A stretch of 64,000 nucleotides of DNA, taken from Mallotus nudiflorus. Its lineage: Eukaryota; Streptophyta; Magnoliopsida; Malpighiales; Euphorbiaceae. Of this stretch, positions 48,601 through 60,179 are shown in pieces; the first letter of the stretch is position 1; every line of letters begins with the position of its first letter. The stretch is taken from the NCBI GenBank assembly GCA_947683625.1, contig CANTUR010000458.1, forward strand, positions 372,001 to 436,000, written 5' to 3'. The notes below the pieces were generated by a model. That model was not told the DNA's origin, did not search any database, and saw only the letters and a list, made by a program, of their open reading frames with translations. A program made the position numbers and the translations under genes.

Positions 48601-49581
48601 AAAATCAGCAGGTAGTCTTGCCCACATTAATACTGAGAGAAGACCAATTATTCAGGAGTTGCATGAGCTGATTGATCAGGGTTTACAGTGGAAAGTGACT
48701 AAAAAGTGTCTTTTAGCTTAGTTCAGAGTACGGTCTGTGTACTTGGATAGAGTTAAGGTAGCTTAAAGAAGGGACCCATAGTTATAGAGAATTATGTTTG
48801 AGGTGCAACAGGGTCAATCTAGAGAGTTCGTGATTGACAGTGAGGGAGTTCTATGTTTGGGTACTCGGTTGTGTGTGCCTAATGTTGATGATTTGAGGAG
48901 AGAGATCTTGGAAGAGGCACATTTTTATGCTTATAGTATTCATCCAGGTTCTACCAAGATGTATCATAATTTGAAGGATATATATTGGTGGAATGAAATG
49001 AAGAAGGATATTGCAAAATTTATATCTAGGTGTCTCACATGTCAGTAGGTGAAACTAGAGCATCAGAGGCCCTCAGGATTGTTACAGCCCATGTCTATCC
49101 TAGAGTGGAAGTGGGATATGATTGCTATGGATTTTGTGACTGGTTTACCTCGGACGACAGGTGGGTTTGACACTATTTGGGTGATCATTGACAGGTTAAC
49201 TAAGTTAGCTCACTTTTTGCCAGTTAAGAAGACATACTCCATTAATAGGTTGGCACAATTGTTTGTCAGCAGAATTGTTTGTCTTCATAGAGTTCCAGTG
49301 AGCATAATATCTGATAGAGGAGCCCCTTTTACACCAGTTTTCTGGTACGAATTGCATAAGGCATTGGGTACCAGACTTGACTTCAATACAGTATTCCATC
49401 CTCAAACTGATGGTCAGTCTAAGAGGACCATTCAGACTTTAGAGGATATGCTTAGAATGTGCGTAATGGATTTTGGAGGTCAATGGGATAATCATTTTCC
49501 ACTGATTGAATTCGCATATAACAATAGTTATCATGCAAGTATTGAAATGGCTTCGTATGAAGCGCTGTATGGTAGGAAATG
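48601..49581 (+). pseudogene. Chromovirus integrase, zinc-binding and catalytic core
   Basis: An HHCC-type region (HFYAYSIHPGSTKMYHNLKD ... CLTCQ, 48915-49048) is followed by the DDE core: WDMIAMDFVTGLP, ISDRGAPFTPVFW, and TDGQSKRTIQTLEDM, where the catalytic Glu of the QSERT block is Lys. A stop interrupts at 49046. The core ends at YGRK, where the copia-type LTR is inserted; the reading continues at 51116. Confidence 0.9.
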
Positions 49582-51110
49582 TGTTAGTGATATGCACTAG
49601 GTCAATCATTTGTGATTATGTATTGACTTTCTTATTTTATTAATAAAAAGGTATTATATTATCATTTGATTTTATGATAATTACATGAATGGTTAATTCT
49701 TACTAAGACCATCAAGTATGTGACTTGATAGTAAAACCCTTAGATTAAAATAAGAGTTATATTCTAATTATCCCTAGCCATTTATTCATTATATGAATAT
49801 TAAAGTATTAAGGCTAGTATGATGTTGACTGATGGTTATGTTTTACTAATCAAAAATATGAGATATTAAGTCAACTCATAGGTACATGATGAGAGATCTT
49901 GTACTGGATTGACCCACTATGAGAATACTACATAGATTATTGTCATAAGTATTTCTTATCACAGTAATTTTATTTCGGTCCTTTGACCTTGAAATCATCA
50001 TGGATTTCTACATAGCTATTTTATATTTTGACACATTCTAACATTGTCTTTAATCGGATGATTAAAAGAATGTTGTTGGACATAAAATTAGTTATGTGAG
50101 GAATGTGAGTGATTTAGAAGGAATTTATCCCTCATTAATATGAGAAAGATATCTAAAGGCCCCTTGATGAGATAGACTGAATGAAAATGCATGGCCATGC
50201 TGAAATGAATTGATAAAGAGTTATCATTTTCAGTCTACTTGGAATCAAGTCATAATATTGAACTATATAAGGATGACATTCTATGCCTTATGTTCAATTA
50301 AGATATCATGTGATAAAGGGACAATAAAATTCACTGTAATTAGGTTATGTCGGATTATTGACTTCACATGACTTGGGTAGTCATAATGTCTTGCTAGAGG
50401 CCACTTATGACTTGTAGGCCTAAATAGAGATTTAGGCCCACTGCCAATGTTATGTGAACCTATAGGGTCACACACTTAGAACAAGCCCAAAACGGATATG
50501 GGTTTAATAAGCCTAAAATAAACTTTGTGGAAATAAATAATTAAAGTGTTTTATTTATTTATTTAAGATAAATGTTATTTTAAATAAATAAATAAGATAT
50601 TATTTTTGATTTGTTTTTAAACAAAATCAGAATATAATAAATGAAAAATTACCAAAAGGTCATTGGTAAGTGAAACCTTAACTTGGAGTCTATAAATATG
50701 TTATATTCTTTAGGGTTTCACACATTTTGTTTTTGCCTCCAAATTCGTTTTCTTTCCTCTTAGAAAACAAAGATAGATTTTTTCCTTTTGTTCTTGATTT
50801 GTGAGACAGTCAAGAGGTTGCTAGCACACACACTCAAATTCGTTTTGTGAAGGGCTATTCGTGTGGATACCTATAGAGGACGCATCCTTTTGGAGACGTC
50901 TTGATCCGAACAACCAAGCCAAAAAGCTCGAGGTAAGGTGTCACCGGTGTGAACCTCCTCTCATCCTTCCAGAGAATCTTGCCTCTTCTGCATTTTGGTA
51001 AGATTTTAAAAAACCTAGATTTAATCAATTAGTCGAATTACATGGATCCTGGCTTGGGAACGTGACAAAATTTTAATTTTTTCGCTGCGTTTACATCACG
51101 GAACCCAATA
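49582..51110 (+). mobile_element. Copia-type solo LTR inserted in the integrase
   Basis: It runs TGTTAG to CCAATA (1,529 bp), termini that look like TGTTGG...CCAACA with one transition each, flanked by AAATG at 49577-49581 and 51111-51115. Removing it restores the integrase sense (GRK-C-x-SP-x-CWEIGERQLTGP). A TATAAATA box lies at 50691-50698, and a GC-richer leader follows (50725-51000). No coding region or primer site accompanies it. Confidence 0.9.
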
Positions 51111-51115
51111 AAATG

Positions 51116-51720
51116 CATATCACCTTTATGTTGGGAAATTGGTGAGAGACAATTGACAGGTCCAAAGTTGGTGCAGATTACTTTTGAGAAAGTTCCTATC
51201 ATTCAGCAGAGGTTGAGGACAACATTCAGCAGGTAGAAGAGATATGTTGATCCCAAAAGGAAGAATGTTTCCTTTCTAGTTGGAGATATAGTGTTTCTGA
51301 AGGTATATCCAATGAAGGGAGTTCTAAGGTTCGGTAAGAATGGTAAGTTGGCTCCGAGATACAATTACGAATTGGAGAAGTGGCCTATAGACTGGTGTTG
51401 CCACTTGAGTTATCTCGAATCCACCCAGTGTTCCATGTGTCTATGTTGAGGAAGTATATTCCTGATCCTTCTCACGTACTTTAGCCTTAAGCAGTGGAGC
51501 TCAACGAAGATCTATCTTATGAGGAGTATCCAGTGGTGATTGTGGATTGCCAGGCTTGTCAGCTTCGCTCCCTGGAGATTCCAATTATGAAAGTGTTTTG
51601 GAGTAACCACATAGCAAAATACTGTACGTGGGAGATAGAATCTGATACAAGCCATCTACCCTTATCTTTTTCATCAATAGACCTTGTATTCCTTGCTTTT
51701 CTTTGAAATTCGAGTACAAA
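51116..51720 (+). pseudogene. Integrase C-terminus and chromodomain of the chromovirus
   Basis: It resumes at CWEIGERQLTGPKLVQITFEKVP and continues through RYVDPKRKNVSFLVGDIVFLKV, PMKGVLRFGKNGKLAPRY and HPVFHVSMLRKYIPDPSH, the conserved GPY/F-type module. The last part, 51494-51706, has LSYEEYPVVIVDCQACQLRSLEIPIMKVFWSNHIAKYCTWE, a chromodomain of the kind chromoviruses use to target chromatin. One stop and a frame change separate the parts. Confidence 0.88.
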
Positions 51721-51727
51721 TTTCTAT

Positions 51728-51739
51728 AAGGAGGGAAGA
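51728..51739 (+). promoter_or_regulatory. Polypurine tract of the chromovirus
   Basis: AAGGAGGGAAGA one base before the 3' LTR; the expected plus-strand primer position. Confidence 0.85.
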
Positions 51740-51740
51740 C

Positions 51741-54700
51741 TGTAATAACTTGAATATCTTTAAACTATTTTTTTAATATAAATATTGAAATTTTCAACGA
51801 TACAAATTATCTTTATTTTATATTGTTATTCTTGATATATTAAAGTTTTATATTTAAGTACTAAATTTAAAATTCTATTGAGAATTATTAATATTATTAT
51901 TTTTACATCATTTTTATTTTATGCACATACTTTATTATTTTAATTGTCCAAATATTTATTTATAACATTATTTTACTAGAGTTAGTATTATTATTGTTGT
52001 TGTTGTATATATATGTGTGTGTGTGTGTGTATGTATATTGCTTAAACTACTCTAAATATATGTATATACACAAGTTTATTTCAGACCACTCCCTCCTTAT
52101 TCTTTCTCTCCTCACGCCACTTTCTTTTTCTTTCCCTTGCTGTCCTATTATTCTTGCACTCTTCTTGCTATCTTTCTTCTTTTTTTCAGCAAATCTTTGG
52201 CTTCTTCTTCCCCTCCTTGTTGTCCTTGCACAACAACCTTCTTTTCCTTCTTCCTTGTGCCAACAATAGCCTCTCGCGCCTAGTAGCAGCAGCAATGTGC
52301 AGAGAAGTAGTAGTGGAAGCAGCAACAGGAACAACAACGTGAAGCAACAACAAGATTAGTAGTAGAAACGACAATAACATAAGCCTTCAACCCTCCTGCC
52401 ATGACACCTAACACCATCACGGCCATCACCTACTGTCACTGGGGGCGAGTAACAACTCAGGCTTGCAGCAGCAGCCCCTCCCCTGTCCTGAGTTGAGCTT
52501 GAAGTGAGTTAGTGGGTTAGTAGTTAGTTAGCTTTTAGTTGGTTTTTAGTTAGATTTAGGTTGTTTGTTAGTTGATTTTATGTTGATTTAATATTTTTGT
52601 TGATTTTTATTATATTTACTAATTACCCAGGATTTATTTTAATTATGTGGTTAATTTTTAGGTTGATCTATACATATATTAGTTTATCTAAATTATTTGG
52701 GGTTGATTTTGATTAAGAGTATCTAAGAAATGATTTAGATTAATTAATTTTATTTTATGGAACTTTGTATATTTATTTGGATATTTTAAGTTTTATGTAT
52801 GTTTTGTTAATGTTATTAATTAATTATTTTTGTTTGAATATTTGAGTTAATTAGGGTTAATAAATTAAGTTACTATGTTTAGTAGTAATAAAATAATTTT
52901 TGATAATTTTATTTAAATTTTGAGGAATTATTATTATTATGTGAATTTTGAAATAATAGGCAAATGGTAAGTTTTTGTTGATATTATAATTAAATACTAT
53001 GTTTTAGTTAATTTTGAGATAAAATGTGGTATTAAAATAATTTTTATAAATTATTTATTATTTTTAGTTAATTAATACTAACTATTTTTGAAAATTTTAT
53101 TCAAAATTAAATTATTTATCGTTTTATGGTTTAAATGAGTTTTTAATTAATATTAGAGTATATTTAAACTATTTGAGCAAAGAAATTTTGAATTTGACTT
53201 TATTATGTTGAATATTTGAAAAGTTGGGTTTTTATTAATAATATATTATTATTTTGGATTTTATTAAATTATGGTGGAAAATAATTTTATTTAGTGTTTT
53301 GAAAATTGAATAAATTATGTCATGATTTATTATTAATTTTTATAGTTTTTGGTGATTTACTATATTAATATTTAATATTTCCTTATTTGTATTTTTGTGA
53401 ACCTCGGTTGGGAATTTTGTAGTTTGAGGTCCCAACCTGAGGTGTTGAGCTTCTGTGAAATTTTGAAGTGTGTTTACTTACAGGATTGACTCTATTTCGG
53501 TAGAGGGATGTCCGTTTTGTAGAGAAAACTCTGCTGAATTTTTGGTAGATTTCTTGTAAAATGTGACACCAGGTCAATCCTAAAAATTGTTATTCTAAGT
53601 TCGAGTAGAGTCTTCCTTAGAAATTTTAGAGTTAGGGTTCTATTTTCTGATTGTTGTTTTCCTTTTTTGTCTTTTAGCTACCCCTCCAGTCGCGTCTACC
53701 AGTTGAGGTCAATGTGCTAGAGGAGCGCCTTTATCCTATAAGCTAATATTTGATTTAAGTGTCGGGTCTTTTAATTTAAATCACATTAAATTCTTATGAA
53801 TTTAATTTTATGAGATTCTAGTTAACATTTTTTTATATGATATTGCATGATTTAATTTATAGTTGGTTTATTTTATTGTTAATTATTGTAATTTTTTGTA
53901 TTTTATTTATTTATAATTATTTTAAATAAACGACGGTAGAACGGGCTACCTGATGGGTTTTATAAGGACCGTCTGCGCACCGGTAAAATATGTGATTATT
54001 AATTATATTATTGGGGCTGATGGTTTGGTGATGCTTTGCTCTTGGACAACGCCAGTAGTATAATATTTGTTTATTTAATAAATACTGGGGCCGATGGTCT
54101 GGTGATGCTTTGCTCTCGAACACCGTCAGTATAGTTGGATTATATTTATTAAATCACTAGGGCCAATGGTCTGGTGATGCTTTGCACTTGAACACTACCA
54201 GTGATATTGTATTAAGTGATATGACTGCGACTATATATCCTGGTGATGCTTTGCTCTCAGGATCCGGCAGTCTTGGATATAAATGAGTCGTATGATTGTT
54301 ATATAAATTGATAAATTAGGTTCTACCAAATTTTTATACTGAAATGTTTTTAAAAGCTTAATATTTAATTCTTTCCTTTGAAAAATGGATTTCTTATATG
54401 TATATTAAATATTTTGAATAAAATTATAATTGTATTATATTTCCACAAAAAATTATTTTTAATGAGATTTTCAAACCGCATTCATTTCTTTATTAACTTA
54501 CTTAGTGAGGTCTAACTCCCCTCAATTTATCTTTTTCAGGAGTTTGAGATTTTTCTATTAGGCCTACTTCTCTCCGCTGTGTAGCTTCGTCACTGGCTAT
54601 TCTACGTAGGTCTACTTAGTTGTGTTATATTTATATTCATGTACCACATTAGAGAAAATTGTATAACTGCATATTTTATTTAAGATATCATGTATATATA

Positions 54701-54946
54701 ATTTATGTACTGAGATATTATTTGTATAACTGATGTTTATTTATTTTATGCACTATGACATTATATTTTAAATTATATTGAGAAAAATCAGTTTGATAAT
54801 GTGCATTGTGAGTTAATTATTTATTGTAAAGTTTCAAAGTTTAAATATTCCACGTTTTTCTTTTAAGGCTTACTACGAGATTCGATAGCTTTATGCTTTC
54901 CTATTCCTTAGTGTCGGTCACGTTCCTCTAGGTTTGAGTTGTGACA
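51741..54946 (+). mobile_element. 3' LTR of the chromovirus (family 2), uninterrupted
   Basis: 3,206 bp, TGTAATAAC to GTTGTGACA. TATA-like TGTATATACAC lies near 52063, followed by a C-rich then CAG-rich leader (52080-52400). Donor-like GAA|GTGAGT is at 52504. A CCTCGGTTGGGA/TCCCAACC hairpin (53402-53444) precedes an acceptor TTACAG ending 53483, and a CTCTAT-TTCG-GTAGAG hairpin follows (53490-53505). The four-unit array is at 54001-54280, then GAGGTCTAACTCCCCTC. The short frames near 52000-52400 are leader sequence. Confidence 0.93.
54001..54280 (+). repeat. Four-unit hairpin array of the chromovirus 3' LTR
   Basis: It has the same four units as at 44237, all with GTGATGCTTTGC. Outer arms: ATTATATTATTGG with CCAGTAGTATAAT, AATACTG with CAGTAT, AATCACT with AGTGATATT, ATGACTGC with GGCAGTC. 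Inner arms ATCCTG/CAGGAT in unit 4 replace the GTCTG-type arms of the other units. Confidence 0.8.
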
Positions 54947-55670
54947 ATAATAATAATAGAAGATTTGTAAAAGAGATTTGACAAAAATAATCAAAATGAG
55001 CTTCATAGTATAAAGTCTAGTAATTTTCTCTACAATGAGTTTGTAACCCAATGGGCCTTAATGCTAAGGCGGTGACTTAGTAATGCTGAGATGTTTTTAA
55101 AATAACAGAGAAAATCACATTTTAACATGATTTTATTTGTCTGTTAGCACGGGAAGAAGTTGATAACATAGTGCAGAATGTGGGAAGTGGAAGAGAGATT
55201 TTCTAAACTGAAAAAAATCAAGAGAGATAAAAAGGGAAAGAATTAAATAGACTAGGGGTGTTTCTAACAACAAAAAAGAGAGAGAAAGAATGTTAAATAA
55301 AAAAGAAGAAGAGAGCAATAGGAAGGGAAGAGGTTGAACAAAAAAAAAAAAAGAACATAAAAAATAACAAAAAAAAAGAGAAAATAGTTGGGAGGGATGA
55401 AAAAGCATTTAAAGGAGAATCGATAAAGAAACAAAAACCTGTAGGAAATAAGGTATGATAAGGAAAAGGAGGACTATCTTTATATTTTATGGAGCTTGTT
55501 ACATCCATGCAAAAGTTATAAAGGACAAAGATAGGGCATCCAACCAGGGTTAAACAATAGAATACTCTTATAACTTTTCCTTCCTCTTCTATTTTTTTAG
55601 AAAAGAGTTTTGTTCAAATAATCATTTGTTTAATGAGCAATATTTTATTGTGAGTAGCTTGTGTGCTGAT
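54947..55670. other. Intergenic A/G-rich stretch
   Basis: From 55190 to 55430 the plus strand is purine-rich (GAAAGAGAGA-type). The Phe/Leu/Ser-rich minus-strand frames here are its shadow. No gene was recognised. Confidence 0.45.
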
Positions 55671-55671
55671 A

Positions 55672-56914
55672 AGTGTTTTTGCATAATTTCATGCTAGGAT
55701 CATTATTATTTTGATTTAAATTGTTTAATTTGTTTGAAAGAAGTGCATGGTCTCAAGTGACACCTTGTCGAAGAGGCATCATCTTAGTGCATTGATGCGA
55801 TATTTGATCGCCTTTGTGTGATAAGGCGAGGCCTCAACGATATGGCATCTCCATTGTAAATTCTCAAATATTTTTTTATGTAAGTTTATTTTTTTATTAT
55901 TATTTTTAGTAATATTTTATTTAATTTGATTTCTAATTATAGAAAAGTTTATTATGTTTGTTTCTTATTTAGTCCTATTTTTGTTCATCATTTTATTATT
56001 AATAATGTTTAGATTAAAACAATAGTTTGTCCTTTAATTAATATGGTGAAATTAAGTGATATTATTGTGAAATGTTTAATTGATTTTAGATTCTAGTTTA
56101 ATTTTTTTTTTTTGGAATTTGGAAGTAATTTTAGTAAGTTTAATTTTTAGCTATTAGTTATTAAATAAAGTAATTAGTAGAATTTATTTAAATTGTGAAT
56201 ATTGCATGTTATATATTTTGTATTTAATTCATATTTTTATTCTTTAGAACTAGCTTTGTTATTTTTTTGTAGGTTCTTTATTTTTACTTATTTTTAGGAA
56301 ACTAATTTTAATTCTAGTTTCAGGATGGAATAAACTAGTAGTACTTTGGCCATTTCTTAATTATTTTGATGTTTATTTTGTTATTTATTTATTTTATGTG
56401 CAAAAGGATTATAATAATTTCTTCTCCCTCCTTTCTTTGTATGCACATTTATTTTATTTATTTATTTTGTTATTGTTGATGGATGTATATAATTTGTAAT
56501 ATATATTGTGAATCACACTAAAATTGCATTAAAATGGAATTCAATGCAAACTTGGACTGAATTGTAAAATTTGAAAATTTTTTGAAAGAATCTACAATTT
56601 TGCATGTTAATAAGGAAATAAATTAATGATTAAAAGTAATAAAATACAAAATACAAACGGAGGCTAATCATAAGGTTGGGTGGTCATTCCAAAAACCAAA
56701 ACCCAATTTCTGAATCTAGTATCTGAGGACGACTGTTGGAGCCCTCAATGGGATCCAATTATTGTAAAAGGATGTCCCAAATTTTACTTAGGTGGCTACT
56801 CTATCTCCAATTTGAGCTTTTTAAGCCTTAATTGTATCTCCTAAGTAGGCCTTGAGCCTGCATAGTATTATGGTCGCTAAACACTTGAGAGCACACTAAA
56901 CCCCACCGCCTACA
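55672..56914 (+). mobile_element. Probable 5' LTR of a Tat/Ogre-like gypsy element
   Basis: The 3' end is set at CCTACA (56909-56914), one base before a primer site at 56916. The start is uncertain; TGATAAGTGTTTTTGCAT at 55675 is a candidate. It includes a GAGGCG-type cluster (55740-55850) and a GC-richer 3' part (56650-56910). Confidence 0.45.
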
Positions 56915-56915
56915 G

Positions 56916-56934
56916 TGGTGACTCCATTGAGGAT
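56916..56934 (+). promoter_or_regulatory. Primer binding site of the Tat/Ogre-like element
   Basis: TGGTGACTCCATTGAGGAT resembles the TGGCGACTCCnCTGGGGA primer site typical of Tat/Ogre-lineage gypsy elements. Confidence 0.6.
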
Positions 56935-57749
56935 AAAAAAAATTGATTCTAATATTTTTTGTTTTATCATTTTTAATTATTTTATTATTTCTTTTACATT
57001 CACAACACCTTTTCACATAGCATGCACTCAGTCCCGAATAAAATCGATGATAATCATTACCTTGTTGCTTGTGATTTACTAAAATTTTATGGTGGAGTAT
57101 ATTGCTATTGTCACTTATAGCATGTACTAATCCTACGTCGCATGACCACTTGAGTGGGGAGACATAATGGGACTAAATCGTTGTGGGAGCCTAAGCCTTT
57201 CACCTAAAACTTAGCTCATATAGTGACTTAGCAACTTTTCCTAGGTTTTTTCCAAAATGCATGTGTTTGATGCCATATAGTAATCTTATTTATAAAGCCC
57301 AAGCCCACTAATGATGGACTATGTTTAGGTTGAGCCTTACGTCCCTATTATGGCATATTATATTGAACTTTAGTTTTATTCATAAGATCTGCTTTTTGTT
57401 TGCTGTCTTGAGAGATTTATTTTATGCATCAATTTTGTTATCCCCTAATGATAATCAAAACCCAAACAAAAAATCCTAAGATAAAAGATTCACCATTGAA
57501 CACGTGTGTGGGAGGTCTTTTTATGTGACTTGTTTATGTTTTTTTTTATTTTTACATAAATAAATAAGTAATAATAATTGCAAATACCTTACATTTCATA
57601 TATACACGACATTCACTATATCTTTTTAAAAAATACATTTTTCATAGCCATAAGTCTCTTTTTAGTTGGAAACAGATTAAGGTAATTTGGCCCACCAATA
57701 TCAAGTATTCAAACAAAAAATTAAGACCACTTCATAAGGGAGCAGAATG

Positions 57750-58580
57750 TCAAGACCTTCCAATTTTTATTTTGAATCTTTCAAGTAAGAACTTTTACAA
57801 GAAATCAGGGATGAGACATGACAAATGCTTAGAGATATGATTGCAAAAGCAGCACGAAAGAGACCCATTGATGAGGAGGATTTTGAAAATAAGATCATTA
57901 TTGGTGAGTCATTTAGAGAAAAACTAAAAGCAACTAGAGATCCAACTGAGTCAGAATGGATGAAAGACATGAAAAGCAATTGGATCAACTGTAGACTGTG
58001 ATTAAAAAGCACGAGCTTAATCCTGACTTTGCCAATTTGGACTTAGATTTAGAGGAAGAAGAATCGTTGCCCCCAAAATACAAATTTTCAAATATTAAGA
58101 AATACTTTAGCACTGATGATCCTCACATGCACTTAAAGTAGTACATGTTCGATATGAAGGCCATTAGGTTATCTAAAGCTCAAATTATCAAACAAGTTCC
58201 ATTGTCCTTAAAAGGAGCTGTTGCCAAGTGGTACTACACTTTAGATGCACATGTTCAAAAAGATTAGAAGGAGTTATGTTCAGCCTTCATCAAGCAGTAT
58301 AGGTTGAATTCTTAATTTAAAGTCTCCCTTCAAGAGTTATAAAACACAAAGCAAAGACTAGGTGAACCTTTCACAAGCTTTTTAACTAGATAGGAAGAAA
58401 ATGTTGGCCCAGATGAAACATAGACCTATAGAAATATATCAGTTGCACATAACAATAGAAGTATGCATTCCACCTTTGGTTAAAAAACTAAAGAACATGG
58501 GCATAAGAGACTTCAAAAAGCTATACTGTTTTAGAGTACAAGTTAAAGCTGACTTGAACTTGAACATTCATGAATAATTA
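57750..58580 (+). pseudogene. Gypsy gag remnant (Tat/Ogre or Athila type)
   Basis: The broken frame contains PPKYKFSNIKKYFSTDDPHMHLK, YMFDMKAIRLSKAQIIKQVPLSLKGAVAKWYYTLD and ELCSAFIKQYRLN. This is the capsid-like block of plant gypsy gag (target-DPHxHL, then SLxGxAxxWYxxL). Stops at about 58139, 58265 and 58312 and later frameshifts kill it. RT and integrase parts are not found before 58866, so the element is truncated. Confidence 0.8.
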
Positions 58581-58865
58581 TTATTTTTTGAAACTGTAAT
58601 AATTTAGAATAATATTTTGCTACAATATTTTTTTCTTTAATGCTGATAGATGTTTAATTGCTTGATTTATGTGATTGTGAGTTTGTTATGATTCTGCATG
58701 CTATCTTATACTTGAATGAGAGAGAGATTTTAAAAAAATCACATCAAATAAAAAGGTTAAAGATTGGGAATTGATAATTAATTTTTTTTGTATAAGTGGA
58801 AATGTGCTACACTATCTTTGTTCATTTCACTTGAATTTCCAATGATTGCATATGGTGGGGATATC

Positions 58866-59335
58866 TTATGTACAAGACCTCCTACAGGCTGGATCAAGGT
58901 TAATGTGGATACTGCAGTTAAAGATCAATGACTTATTGGTTCTTGCTATATCATGAAATCTTTGTCTAGAGGATTTATCAAGGTATTTTGCTAAAGCATC
59001 ATTTGACCTTTTCTCTCCAAGAGAAGCAAAAGTGCTTTCAGTATATAAAGCTTTTACATGGCTCAAATCTCAGCATTTAGATCACATTATATTGGAAACA
59101 GATGCATTGCAGGTGGTGAATTATCTCCAACATCTAGATGACACAACTTCTCTTGGTTTATTAATTGAGATTGTTGTTCTTTATTAAAACAATCTACTTA
59201 AATTAATGCTCATTTTGTAAAAAGGTCTATGAATGAAGCAGCTCTTGTGTTAGCTAAATCTACTCTTTCTTTATATGATATTGTGGTTTGGGATTCTATT
59301 CCCAACTTTATATGTACTATTCTAGCTTAAGAGAG
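58866..59335 (+). pseudogene. RNase H-like (RVT_3) fragment of a LINE
   Basis: Frames give TRPPTGWIKVNVDTAVKDQ, then after a shift FSPREAKVLSVYKAFTWLKSQHLDHIILETDALQVVNYLQHLDD, then HFVKRSMNEAALVLAKSTLSLYDIVVWDSIP. The pieces match the plant reverse-transcriptase-like RNase H domain in order. At least two frame changes and several stops are present. It is unrelated in position to the LINE remnant at 31.6-33.1 kb but belongs to the same domain family. Confidence 0.8.
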
Positions 59336-59831
59336 CTTTGTTTGATGAAGTACTTTATTTTTTAAAAAAATAAGTTTATCTTTAAAAAATATATTAAAAT
59401 TTCATTATTACGTGAACTAAGTTAATAGATATATAGAAAAAAAAATATATTCGATTATAAATTTACCTAAGAATAGTTTTATGATTTAAATTATATTATT
59501 AAATCATTAAATCACATGGCGTAAAAAAATAAAATAATAAAACAAAAAAATAAAACAAAATCCTTCTTTAGAAAATGTTTTTATTTTGCAAAACTTGTGT
59601 TATGTTAGGGGTATTTTATAAGATTGTTTTTGTATCATAAGGTGGAATGATAGGTTATGTTCTATATTATATAATAAGATAACCTAGGATTTAATAAATT
59701 TTATTAATGTAAATGTTAAATTTTACTTAATATGTGAATACATAAACCATTCTTTGAAATTAAGGCCATAGCCACCCCATAATCTTTGCAATTTGTTCTT
59801 TTGCGACATCGGCACTTCAAGTTGTACTTTT
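59336..59831. other. AT-rich intergenic stretch
   Basis: No gene or clear repeat recognised. Confidence 0.5.
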
Positions 59832-60040
59832 TGTGAAAATAAACATGATAAATAAGAGTAAAGAGAAACAAAGAAGTAAAGAACTGAGATTTAATGAGGT
59901 TCAACAATTTGCCTATAACCTTGTGAGCGAGCAGTTGGAGCGTTATTCTGATTTATAAAGCTGCATCGTAGGGTTATAAAATACATTATATAAAAATAAA
60001 ATATGTATGGTACATATATTACAAAATTACCTATGTACCA
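59832..60040 (-). mobile_element. 3' LTR of the copia element
   Basis: On the minus strand it starts TGGTACATAGG after a G-rich tract (rc of 60041-60062, a likely polypurine tract) and ends TTTTCACA. About 209 bp. The right boundary is inferred from the purine tract only. Confidence 0.5.
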
Positions 60041-60179
60041 ACGCCCCCACACCCCTAGCCCATTTATCAAAACCCTATAATTAAATTGAGAAACCCCCCT
60101 ACCCCCCAGTCAATATGCTTAGTCCTAGTATGATACATTTAATTCTTTACTAAATGAATGACACTCTAACTATCACAAT

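Larger units (their letters stand above)
34784..54946 (+). mobile_element. Ty3/gypsy chromovirus (Tekay-like), full-length but decayed, with nested insertions
   Basis: The element has a 5' LTR (34784-45185, interrupted), a primer site at 45190-45201, gag, protease, RT, RNase H, integrase, chromodomain, a polypurine tract at 51728-51739 and a 3' LTR (51741-54946). Without insertions the LTRs are about 3.21 kb each and the internal region about 5.0 kb. Long LTRs plus a C-terminal chromodomain suit the Tekay/Del lineage. Both outer flanks are (ATA)n, consistent with insertion into an AAT microsatellite, so the duplication ATAAT cannot be read uniquely on the left. The coding region is full of stops, so this copy cannot move by itself. 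Confidence 0.92.

Noticed and set aside
49582..51110. Possible DNA transposon with GTGATATGCA/TGCATATCAC inverted ends
   Set aside because: That dyad comes partly from the host integrase flank. The TGTTAG...CCAATA ends with an AAATG duplication explain the insertion better as a copia-type solo LTR.
55133..55508. Phe/Leu/Ser-rich minus-strand frames, possible membrane protein
   Set aside because: The plus strand is a purine-rich low-complexity stretch; the hydrophobic composition is its complement.
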